From positions 806,001 to 870,000 of the forward strand of contig JAWKQO010000002.1 in the NCBI GenBank assembly GCA_041390105.1: 64,000 nt of DNA, written 5' to 3'. This DNA is from Gemmatimonadota bacterium. Its GTDB lineage: Bacteria; Gemmatimonadota; Gemmatimonadetes; Longimicrobiales; Gaopeijiaceae. Under the pieces are notes generated by a model. The model saw only the letters and a list, made by a program, of their open reading frames with translations. It was not told the DNA's origin and searched no databases. Below, piece after piece: positions 8,133-15,988 of the stretch (positions within the stretch are counted from its first letter, which is position 1; each line of letters starts with the position of its first letter). A program made the translations under genes and the position numbers.

Positions 8133-9946
8133 TGGCCCGTCAGCGCCTGCGGCACCGGATCGTGGGGACGCTGGGGCCCTTCCGGACGCTGGCGCCCTAC
8201 TCCAAGCCCTACCGCAGCACGTTCGTATCTGCGGGTCTGCTCACAGTCGTGGTGATCGCCAGTGAGCTGCTCAAGCCATGGCCGATCAAGCTGGTGCTGG
8301 ATCAGGTCATCCTGGAGCGGCCCTGGGCGCTCCTGCCGGCCGCGTTGAGCGGCGCCGACGGACGGGCTCTCCTTCTCTGGATCAGTTGTGCGCTGCTCCT
8401 GGTCGTGGCCGTGCTGGGAGGCCTGGCGGAGTATGCCCGCACGGTCCAGATCGCACAGGCGGGGAATCGGATTGTCGCGCAGCTGCGGTCTGATCTTCAC
8501 GATCGATTGATCCGCATGTCGCTTTCGTTCCATGCACGCTATCCGCGCGGGGACCTGTTGGTCCGGCTCACCGGGGATGCGGCCATGCTGAAGATGCTGC
8601 TGCTCGAAGGCGTGGTGCTCTTCGCGCAGGAGCTGCTGCTGGTGGTCGGGATCGTGCTGGTGGCGTTTTCGCTGAATGCCACGCTGACGATGGTCGCCGT
8701 GGTCACAATGCCGGTGGTCACCGCGATCGTGTTCTACTACGGCCGCCGGATCCGTACGGCAGCCCGCAAGCAGCGACGCAAGGAAGGTCAGATCGCGGTG
8801 AATGCCGCGGAGTCGCTGCTGGCAGTGCCGGAGATCCAGGCGTACGGGCTCGAGGATCGGGCCGGTGCCTTCTTCGGAAAACATGCCAACAAGAGCGAGA
8901 AGGCTGCGGTGGCGGCCACGAGGCTCGAGGGGCAGATGGGGAGGGCAGCCGATGTCGCGATCGCGCTGGGGACGGGTGTGGTGCTTTGGGTCGGGGCCCG
9001 GCAGGTGCTGGCTGGACGCCTGAGCCCCGGTGAGATGCTCGTGTTCGTATCGTACGTGCGCGCGCTGTTCAAGCCGTTGCGCCGCGTGACCTCGCTCGCC
9101 GCCAAGATGGTCAAGTCGGCGGCGGGAGCAGAGCGCCTCCTCGAGATTCTCGACACCGAGCCGGATCTGCGCGACCCGAGCCCCGCGCCCGAGCCGACGC
9201 GCCTGCGGGGCGATCTGCGCTTCTCGCGGGTGTCCTACGCCTACACGGATGACGCACCGGACGTGCTCGACGAAGTCGACCTTCACATTCGTCCCGGTGA
9301 GGTCGTGGCGCTGCTCGGCACCAACGGAGCCGGCAAGTCCACGCTGGTTTCGCTGATCCCACGGCTACGCGACGTGCGCACCGGACAGGTCCTCGTCGAC
9401 GGACAGGACGTCAGGTCCCTCTGCATCGCCGATCTACGCAGCCAGGTCGCGATGGTGTTCCAGAAGACGGTGCTGTTCGATGGCACCATCGAGGAGAACG
9501 TCCGCATGGGCGGCCCAGCCACCACGGACGAAGCGGTCCAGCGGGCCCTGCGGCTTTCCGGCCTCAAGGAGGTCGTCGGTCACCTTCCCAGGGGTGTGCA
9601 GACTCGGGTGGGAGAGGTCGGCGACGCCCTCTCGGGTGGCCAGCGCCAACGCGTGGCCCTGGCTCGGGCGCTGCTCAGGGACGCCGCAGTGGTGGTCTTC
9701 GATGAACCCACCAGCGCCCTCGATCCTGCCGGGGTCCAGCGCCTCATCGAGGATGTCTTGCCGGCCTTGCGCGGGAGAACCGTGTTGCTCGTCACGCACG
9801 ACCGGCGCCTGGCGTTGGCCGCCGATCGAGCGGTGGCCCTCCAGCGAGGCCGAGTGGGATTCGACGGCGCGCCGTTGGCCGCGCTGGAATGGTTGGCCGC
9901 GCAGGAGTCCGATCACACACCCGACTTCGCGGAGTTGGAGGCATGA
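8132..9946 (+). CDS. ABC exporter half-transporter (membrane domain plus ATPase)
   Basis: This is a 604-residue fused permease-ATPase of the MsbA/lipid-exporter type, expected to act as a homodimer. The N-terminal 300 or so residues hold about six membrane segments (FVSAGLLTVVVIAS, ALLLWISCALLLVVAVLGG, VVLFAQELLLVVGIVLVAF and others). The ATPase has Walker A GTNGAGKST (about 396-404), signature LSGGQRQRVALARAL (about 500-514), Walker B VVVFDEPT and an H-loop (LLVTHDRR). The Walker A starts GTNGAGKS where GPSGSGKS is usual, but the key Lys and Ser are kept. It sits between glycosyltransferases and kinases, so it probably flips or exports the glycoconjugate made by the cluster. Confidence 0.93.
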   Translation: MARQRLRHRIVGTLGPFRTLAPYSKPYRSTFVSAGLLTVVVIASELLKPWPIKLVLDQVILERPWALLPAALSGADGRALLLWISCALLLVVAVLGGLAEYARTVQIAQAGNRIVAQLRSDLHDRLIRMSLSFHARYPRGDLLVRLTGDAAMLKMLLLEGVVLFAQELLLVVGIVLVAFSLNATLTMVAVVTMPVVTAIVFYYGRRIRTAARKQRRKEGQIAVNAAESLLAVPEIQAYGLEDRAGAFFGKHANKSEKAAVAATRLEGQMGRAADVAIALGTGVVLWVGARQVLAGRLSPGEMLVFVSYVRALFKPLRRVTSLAAKMVKSAAGAERLLEILDTEPDLRDPSPAPEPTRLRGDLRFSRVSYAYTDDAPDVLDEVDLHIRPGEVVALLGTNGAGKSTLVSLIPRLRDVRTGQVLVDGQDVRSLCIADLRSQVAMVFQKTVLFDGTIEENVRMGGPATTDEAVQRALRLSGLKEVVGHLPRGVQTRVGEVGDALSGGQRQRVALARALLRDAAVVVFDEPTSALDPAGVQRLIEDVLPALRGRTVLLVTHDRRLALAADRAVALQRGRVGFDGAPLAALEWLAAQESDHTPDFAELEA

Positions 9947-11253
9947 GCGCGCTCCCCTTGCCCCAGACCGACGACCGGCCCGTCCTTCTTCCCAGGGCGG
10001 TCGAAGACTCCCGGAGCGCGCGGTTGGTGGCGCAGCGGATTCGTGCCCATCTGCTTCGTCCGGGCTACGAGCTGGTGAACCTGACTCCCGTCTACTCCCG
10101 CTTCAAAGGCGACGACGGGGGGCTGGTGACCTACCGAGTGGAGTTGCTTGGGGGACCGGACGCCGGCACGACGTTCGTCAGCGTGCGCACGGGATCTGGG
10201 TGGCGCCTGGAGTCGCAGGCGGAGCGGTTCGACGACCCTGTCTTCGCGCAGCGGACCGGAGCGCTCGAGCCGTTCCATCTGGACGCTCGTGCCGGCATTC
10301 TCCTTGTCAGCTTCCCCATGGACCGGGGGCTCCGACACCTGCACCGGGCCCTGCGACCGAAATGGATCCGACGCTGGCTGGAGCCCGCAGGCCTGCTGCC
10401 GGGCGCGGAAGGCGCCGGGCTTTCCAGCGAGGCCAGCCGCGTGGTGGTGGTCAGCTACAGACCCGAGCGACGCGCGGTCCTCCGCCTCGACCCCGTGTTC
10501 GAGAACAGCGGTTCTCGCGGGCCTTCGCTGTTCCTGCGCATGCACGCCGATCCCTCGGGAGCGGACCGTGCCGTTGCGTGCGAGCACGCGCTTGCCGCTG
10601 CCGGGCTGGACGCGCCGCGCCCCCTCGGGCGCCCCCGTCCTGATCTGGCAGTCGAGTCTGGGTGCAGCGGTGTGCCGGTGGGGTCCGCCGCGGTCACCAA
10701 CCTGCAGCTGATGCGGGCACTGGGTCGCTTGTTGGCCCGCGTGCATGCGATCGAACCGCCCGCTGCGCTGGAGGACCTCCCGATCGACACGGTACCCGAC
10801 CAAGCGCGCCGCTGTGCGGCAGACCTCGAGCGTGTGCATCCAGGCCTGGGCGCCTGGGCACTCAGTTGTGTCGAGTGCCTGGGTCCTGCGCCCGGATCGT
10901 CCGAGCGCGTGCTGCTGCATGGCGACCTCCACCTCGGCCAGGTTCTCATCGACGGCGCACGACTGACCCTGGTCGACTGGGATCGTGGGTGCGCTGGAGA
11001 TCCGGCCTACGATCTCGGGACGCTTGCTGCCCACCTGTACTACGCGCACGGACGGAGAGTCGACCCGGCGTTTCAGGAGGTCGTGCACGGCTATCGCGAC
11101 GCGGGTCGCCACGTCGACGAGGAGAAGTTGCGTTGGCACCATGCTCAGGCGTTGCTGCGCCTGGTGAACACCCCCTTCCGAAGCCTGCGCCCCGATTGGC
11201 CGGAGCGCACAGAGTGGATTCTCGCACGCCTGGAGGAGGTTGTCGGGTGTTGA
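9943..11253 (+). CDS. Maltokinase/APH-like phosphotransferase (first of a pair)
   Basis: This 436-residue protein belongs to the protein-kinase-like APH/choline-kinase superfamily. The catalytic loop reads HGDLHLGQ (from about residue 326), and the metal-binding motif is LVDWDRGCAGDPAYDLG. The position that is Asn in ordinary aminoglycoside kinases is Gln here, as in maltokinases (HGD-x-HLGQ). An N-terminal extension of about 150 residues fits a maltokinase-like cap. The ATG overlaps the ABC gene stop (ATGA). A sugar or glycolipid substrate is more likely than an antibiotic given the context, but this is inference. Confidence 0.75.
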   Translation: MSALPLPQTDDRPVLLPRAVEDSRSARLVAQRIRAHLLRPGYELVNLTPVYSRFKGDDGGLVTYRVELLGGPDAGTTFVSVRTGSGWRLESQAERFDDPVFAQRTGALEPFHLDARAGILLVSFPMDRGLRHLHRALRPKWIRRWLEPAGLLPGAEGAGLSSEASRVVVVSYRPERRAVLRLDPVFENSGSRGPSLFLRMHADPSGADRAVACEHALAAAGLDAPRPLGRPRPDLAVESGCSGVPVGSAAVTNLQLMRALGRLLARVHAIEPPAALEDLPIDTVPDQARRCAADLERVHPGLGAWALSCVECLGPAPGSSERVLLHGDLHLGQVLIDGARLTLVDWDRGCAGDPAYDLGTLAAHLYYAHGRRVDPAFQEVVHGYRDAGRHVDEEKLRWHHAQALLRLVNTPFRSLRPDWPERTEWILARLEEVVGC

Positions 11254-12389
11254 GCGCGACGCGAACCCATGAACCCGAGGTGGACCGGCTGCGACGGGCG
11301 ATCATTCGCTCCGCGGCTCAAGCGGTCAACGAGAGTGCCCCGCTGGACGTCATCGATCCGCGCGGGATGATCTTCGATCGCGATCCCACGGGGCGGTGGA
11401 CGCTCCGTGTACGCGGGACGGACCGGCAGATGGTGTTGGGGCTGGGGAAGGGCGAGAGGCCCTGGGTGCAGCCCGATGCCCTCGACTGGCGCGTCATGCC
11501 CCTGGATGAGGACGTCGATCTCCCGGGCCGTCGCGTGCTGGGTGAGGCCCACGATCTGGAGACGCTGGTGGACATGGCCCTTCCCCTGACCGTGACTCCC
11601 GTCACCTATCGGCGGGGCCGGCGAGCGGTGTTGAGGATCGCGTCCGCGGAACACGGCGAGGTTCGCTATCTGAAGCTGCTGTCCCGGAAGGCGCTCAAGA
11701 AGGCGCACCGTGCCGTGAAGACCGTCCGGCATCTGGGCCTGGACTGCGTTCTGCTGCCAAGGCACCTCCACGAGGGTTTCGCGGCCCTCGTCTTCGACGA
11801 GCTGAGCGAACCGTCGCTGCACGATCGGCTGTGGGCGGGTGACGACGTGGATCTGGCTCCTGTCCTGGAGGGACTCGCGGCCCTGAAGTCCGCCAGTCCC
11901 TCCACGGACCTGCCCCGCCGCAACGTCGCGAGCGAACGCGAGTCTGCGGAGCTGTTGCTGCGGACGTCGGTGTCCTTCCTGCCGGGCCTGGGCCCGCTCC
12001 TGGACGCGCTGCGCCACGTATCGCTGCCGGAGCTGGACGGCGTCGGGCTGATCCATGGGGATCTGCACGACAAGCAGATCTTCTTCCAACAGGGCGAGAT
12101 GCGCCTCATCGATGCGGAGAGCCTCGCCGTGGGAGCGATTGAGGTCGACCTGGTGAACCTTGCCGAACACCTGCGGTTGCGAGGTCTGCAGGGCTGCGAG
12201 GGGGCGCCGGCGTGTGCGGAGCGCCTGTGGGCCGAGGCGGACCTCGACCGGAGTGACCCGGCCATCCAGGCGTTGAGCGCACTGGTCCGAGCACGTTTGG
12301 CGGCGGTGTACGCTCGGCGTCCGTGGTGGTGGGGCCTTTCGCTGCAGCTTGCCGATGAGGCGGTGGCAATGCTGGCGGAGCTCGACTGA
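11247..12389 (+). CDS. APH-like phosphotransferase (second of a pair)
   Basis: This is a 380-residue kinase-like protein. The catalytic loop is HGDLHDKQ, again with Gln in place of Asn. The metal-binding Asp lies in MRLIDAESLAVGAIEVDLVN, where the usual D-x-D/D-W-D is D-A-E. The ATP-binding N-lobe is weakly conserved (RRAVLRIASAEHGEVRYLKL). The start is GTG 11247 or TTG 11250, both overlapping the previous stop. Being tandem with, but quite diverged from, the preceding kinase suggests two different acceptor sugars, or one active enzyme and one modified partner. The gene ends one base before the AlgE-like barrel gene (ATG 12391). Confidence 0.7.
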   Translation: MLSATRTHEPEVDRLRRAIIRSAAQAVNESAPLDVIDPRGMIFDRDPTGRWTLRVRGTDRQMVLGLGKGERPWVQPDALDWRVMPLDEDVDLPGRRVLGEAHDLETLVDMALPLTVTPVTYRRGRRAVLRIASAEHGEVRYLKLLSRKALKKAHRAVKTVRHLGLDCVLLPRHLHEGFAALVFDELSEPSLHDRLWAGDDVDLAPVLEGLAALKSASPSTDLPRRNVASERESAELLLRTSVSFLPGLGPLLDALRHVSLPELDGVGLIHGDLHDKQIFFQQGEMRLIDAESLAVGAIEVDLVNLAEHLRLRGLQGCEGAPACAERLWAEADLDRSDPAIQALSALVRARLAAVYARRPWWWGLSLQLADEAVAMLAELD

Positions 12390-12390
12390 G

Positions 12391-14163
12391 ATGGTGAGTC
12401 GCCTTCTGCCGGTGCTGGCGCTGCTGGCGGTGCTGCCGCCCGCGGACGCCCAGGCACAAGTGCTGGTGCCCGGCCAGGGGGTGTCCGTCGACATCCGGCT
12501 GGGGGAGGGGGGAAGCTGGATCGCGGAGGACATCGAGGTGCTGTCGCGGCCGCGCTCTCTCTCGCTGCGTGGACCGATCGAAGCGCTGGATGTGGAGGGC
12601 TCCCGCCTCAAGGTGCTGGGCCGCTGGATCCGTTTCGGGCCGGACTCGACCACCTTCGTTCCTGCGCGCCAGGGAGCATCGCTGGCCGCCTTCGAGCAGT
12701 GGGAGTGGATGGAGGTCAAGCTGACGGAGCTCGGCACTCCCGAGCCGGTAGCAGCGCGCGTCGACCTCTACGCCAAGACCTCGCGGACGGTGAAGGGGAC
12801 AGTGACTGCGGTGAATCGGGCGGCGGGGCGCACCGTACTGTATGTCAACGGTTTCCCCATCGAGATCACCCGGGAGACGGATGTCGACGATGAGGCGGGG
12901 GGCATGTTCACCGAGCTGTTCGGCGAGCTGAAGTCCGAGGATCTCATCGGAGATGATCCGGGCTACCGCCAGATCGGCTCGAATCTCTTCGTTTCGGGGA
13001 GTCTCCGGCCCATCGCGCAGGTCCAGAGCTCCTTTTCCTTGGCAGAGAACTCGGACGATGTCTTCGGAATCGGCGAGCCTTCGGCCCGGGCCGAGATGAT
13101 GGCGGTGCTGCCGGGTGGGGCCAAGCTCTTCGCGCAGGGACAGCTGCGGACCCGCTACGAGCTCTACCGTACCGAGGACGTGTTGGCGGACGAGGTGTCC
13201 ACCGACCCGGAAGTGCAACTGCGGCAACTCTACGTGTCCGCCCCATCACTCCTCGATCTTCCCATCGGCGTCACTGCCGGGAAGCAGCGCGTTCGCGACA
13301 ACCGTGAGTTCCTCTTCGACGAGTACCTCGACGGCCTGAGGGTGTACGCCTATCCTCTGCAGCCACTGGTGCTCGAGGCCTCGTTCTTTGCGCCCGTCGT
13401 GCCGCTGCGCGACCGCTATGAGACGTGGAAGGATCTGCTGCTGCAAGCACGCTGGTTCGTCGGTGACGACTGGCGGACCAACGTCTACATGCTGCGCCGC
13501 TCGGACACGGACGAGGCGCGCGGTCGCAATGTCCGCTACTACGGCGCGTCGCTGGAAGGGAAGCACGACTTCCTCAAGGTGTGGGGCAACGGAGCGCTGC
13601 TGCGGGGGGAGGACAAGGGACGTGCGCAGGACGCGTATGCCTGGGACGTCGGGGTGGCGCTGCGGGCTCGGCACCTGGCCCTGCAGCCGGGAGTCAGCCT
13701 GTCACGGGCCAAGGGCTCCGGAGACCGCGACGGCGGCGATGCCACGTCCAACGAATTCCGGCAGTCGGGCTACCACGACAACTCCAGCCGCGTCTGGGGT
13801 CTCGCGTCGTTCCGACACTTCGGCGAGGCGCTCGATCCCGAGCTGAGCAATCTGAACATCGTGACGGCCAGTGTGGGAATTCGGACCGCGTCCCGCTTCT
13901 CGCTCGACCTGGTTGGACATCAATACTGGTTGGTGGAGTTGACGGACCAACTGGACAACGTCGACCTGGAGACGTCCGACACACCTTTGAGTGGGGGCAG
14001 CTACGACGTGGGCTACGGCGCTGACGTGGTGCTGGCTTTGCGTGATGTTTTCCCCGGAACCCATTTCACCTACAAGCTGGGGGCCTTCGTACCTGGCGAT
14101 GCATTCGAGAATTCCGCAGGCCTGGCCTGGCTACACAAGCTGGAGTTCAGGATCGACTTCTGA
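12391..14163 (+). CDS. AlgE-like outer-membrane export barrel with an N-terminal beta domain
   Basis: This is a 590-residue exported protein. The signal peptide (MVSRLLPVLALLAVLPPADAQA) is followed by about 170 residues of small beta domain (VKGTVTAVNRAAGRTVLYVN), similar in style to DUF5666/OB-like repeats. About 370 residues of barrel strands follow. The barrel contains the alginate-export-type run LRQLYVSAPSLLDLPIGVTA, then GKQRVRDNREFLFDEYLDGL, and ends in a strand closing with Phe (LEFRIDF). AlgE-type barrels release anionic polysaccharides. It follows the kinases by one base, so it is the likely outer-membrane exit for the cluster product. Confidence 0.78.
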   Translation: MVSRLLPVLALLAVLPPADAQAQVLVPGQGVSVDIRLGEGGSWIAEDIEVLSRPRSLSLRGPIEALDVEGSRLKVLGRWIRFGPDSTTFVPARQGASLAAFEQWEWMEVKLTELGTPEPVAARVDLYAKTSRTVKGTVTAVNRAAGRTVLYVNGFPIEITRETDVDDEAGGMFTELFGELKSEDLIGDDPGYRQIGSNLFVSGSLRPIAQVQSSFSLAENSDDVFGIGEPSARAEMMAVLPGGAKLFAQGQLRTRYELYRTEDVLADEVSTDPEVQLRQLYVSAPSLLDLPIGVTAGKQRVRDNREFLFDEYLDGLRVYAYPLQPLVLEASFFAPVVPLRDRYETWKDLLLQARWFVGDDWRTNVYMLRRSDTDEARGRNVRYYGASLEGKHDFLKVWGNGALLRGEDKGRAQDAYAWDVGVALRARHLALQPGVSLSRAKGSGDRDGGDATSNEFRQSGYHDNSSRVWGLASFRHFGEALDPELSNLNIVTASVGIRTASRFSLDLVGHQYWLVELTDQLDNVDLETSDTPLSGGSYDVGYGADVVLALRDVFPGTHFTYKLGAFVPGDAFENSAGLAWLHKLEFRIDF

Positions 14164-14194
14164 AGCGTCCCTCGTCCGCCGCGTCTTCGGGGTG

Positions 14195-14926
14195 ATGCGG
14201 TGTCTCGGCGTATGCTTCATGATGGTGGCGTGTTCGCCGCCCCCTACGGGGGTGGCCCGTATGCCGCAGGTGACCCTCTCCGTGTCTTCGGGATGGTCGG
14301 CGGCCGCAGGCGTGTCCAGCCGCGACATCATCCAGAGCGATGGGGCCAATACGCTGCGACTTGCGCGCATAGCGCTGGTGGTCCGCAAGCTCGAGCTCAA
14401 GCGACGCTTCCAGAGCGGGTGCTCCACCGTGCCCACGTCGGATCCCACCTGCCAGACCTTCGCGGTGGGACCGCTGCTGGTGGAGCTCCCGGTGGACCGG
14501 GAAACCGCCGCGGTGGTCTCCGTGGACGTCACCCCGGGCATCTACGACGAAGTGGAGTTCGAGATCCACAAGCCGGACGACGACACCCCCGGGGATCGGG
14601 AGTTCCTGACCCGTTGGCCCGAGTTCCGGCGCGTATCCATCCGCGTGGAGGGCGAGTACAACGGTGAGCCCTTCGTCTTCACGCAAGACCTGAACGAGAG
14701 CCAGCAAGCCGACCTCGTGCCTGCCCTGGAGGTCCTGGAGGACGCCCCCGCGACCAATGTGACCCTGCGGGTGGACGCGCGCAGCTGGTTCTGGCGTGGC
14801 GCCGCGCTGGTGGACCCGCGAGCCGCGCTCAAGGGCGGTCCAGACGAGAAGGTCGTCGAAGACAACATCGAGCGCTCGATCGCGGCATTCGTGGACCGCG
14901 ACTGGAACGGCCAGCCGGACAACTAG
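14195..14926 (+). CDS. Lipoprotein of unknown function, DUF4382-like
   Basis: This 243-residue protein has a lipobox at the end of MRCLGVCFMMVAC (Cys13). The mature part is beta-rich. The segment LARIALVVRKLELKRRF and the later VSVDVTPGIYDEVEFEIHKP are like DUF4382-type lipoproteins. It ends in an Asp-rich segment (DRDWNGQPDN) resembling a short EF-hand-like loop. The ATG at 14195 places the lipobox correctly; GTG 14192 is an alternative. It is the last gene of the glycan cluster in this direction and faces a convergent gene 11 bases away. Its role is not known. Confidence 0.6.
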   Translation: MRCLGVCFMMVACSPPPTGVARMPQVTLSVSSGWSAAAGVSSRDIIQSDGANTLRLARIALVVRKLELKRRFQSGCSTVPTSDPTCQTFAVGPLLVELPVDRETAAVVSVDVTPGIYDEVEFEIHKPDDDTPGDREFLTRWPEFRRVSIRVEGEYNGEPFVFTQDLNESQQADLVPALEVLEDAPATNVTLRVDARSWFWRGAALVDPRAALKGGPDEKVVEDNIERSIAAFVDRDWNGQPDN

Positions 14927-14937
14927 CGAGGAGGCAG

Positions 14938-15843
14938 CTAGCGACTACCCTGCGAATGGGGCGCTGCTTGCCAGAGTGCTCGAAAGCGGGGGTCGTCGCG
15001 CAGCGGGGCCCAGGTAAGGCGCGTCTCCAGCGTGTGGACGGTGACCTCGGACGGCACCGAGAGCAGATAGCGCAGGTCTGCGACCGCAGCATCCACGTCC
15101 CCAAGCTCCGCATAGGCTTGCGCCCGGCGGCGGATGACCTGGATCTGCTGCACGGGCTCGACGTCGATGGCAGCGGCGCGCACCAGCGCCGCTCGCGCCT
15201 CCTCCGTCCGTCCCGCGCGGGCCAGGTCGCGGGCCACTCGCGTTCGCCACTCGGCTTCCTCGAACGGAGGTAGCCCATCCGGTACGGGCCGTCGGGTCGT
15301 GGCCAGCGAATCCCAGTACACGCGGGCGATGGCGTCGCGCCCGGCCGCACGGTGCATCCAGGCGTGCTGAGCGTAGCAGGCGCAGCGGTACCTGGGATCC
15401 TCCGCATCCACCTTCAGGCGGGCGACGAGCGTGTCGTAGGCTCCGCCGACGAGCAGCTCGGGAAAGTTGTTGATCCAGCCCGCGAGCACCGTTGGCGGCA
15501 TCGGCCGCTTCGTGTGCTCGTCCTCGAACACCTGCTGCAGGATGTCGATGCTGACGCCGGTGGCCAGGTGCAGCCAGAGGCTCTCGCTGAGGACCCGGTT
15601 CTGGTCTGCTTCGTCGCGCGCCATGCGCTCGGCCCGAGCCAGGTAGTAGCGCGCATCCTCGAAGCGCCGCAGGTAGCGAGCGAGCCGGGCGGCCGCCACG
15701 CGCTCGGCGGTGCCGGCCGAGTCCGAGTCGGCCAGCAGGGCCACACGGTCGAACTCCGCTTCGATCTGCTTGGTGACCTGGGCGGCCGCGGGAGTCGCGA
15801 ACGCCAAGGTCAGAAGGCCTGCGGCCAGGGCTGGGTTCTTCAA
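14938..15843 (-). CDS. Secreted TPR-like helical repeat protein
   Basis: This 301-residue protein has a signal peptide (LKNPALAAGLLTLAFATPAAAQ) and Ala/Arg-rich paired helices resembling tetratricopeptide repeats, for example AARLARYLRRFEDARYYLAR and RDLARAGRTEEARAALVRAA. The TTG start at 15843 is chosen because a perfect AGGAGG lies 8 bases upstream and the signal peptide starts directly after it. The open frame extends further upstream without signal-peptide features. A periplasmic scaffold or binding protein is plausible. It is divergent from the choice-of-anchor B gene, with a 145-base shared upstream region. Confidence 0.65.
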   Translation of the reverse strand: MKNPALAAGLLTLAFATPAAAQVTKQIEAEFDRVALLADSDSAGTAERVAAARLARYLRRFEDARYYLARAERMARDEADQNRVLSESLWLHLATGVSIDILQQVFEDEHTKRPMPPTVLAGWINNFPELLVGGAYDTLVARLKVDAEDPRYRCACYAQHAWMHRAAGRDAIARVYWDSLATTRRPVPDGLPPFEEAEWRTRVARDLARAGRTEEARAALVRAAAIDVEPVQQIQVIRRRAQAYAELGDVDAAVADLRYLLSVPSEVTVHTLETRLTWAPLRDDPRFRALWQAAPHSQGSR

Positions 15844-15988
15844 GGGTCGGCCCTCCTCTCTCCTGAAACAGTAGCGAATTCGGGGGACTGCGGCCCAGGA
15901 CCGACCTCCGTGGGCCGGGGTGGCTGGACGGAAGCTCGCCCAACGCCTATCTGATTCGGGAGATCCGGTCCGGAGATCAGGGGGAACC

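Noticed and set aside
9943..12389. Aminoglycoside resistance
   Set aside because: The genes sit in a glycan cluster, both have the HGDLHxxQ loop found in maltokinases, and neither resembles a known resistance enzyme specifically.
11145..12737. Minus-strand open frame of 530 codons opposite the second kinase
   Set aside because: It spans three plus-strand genes and has no motif.
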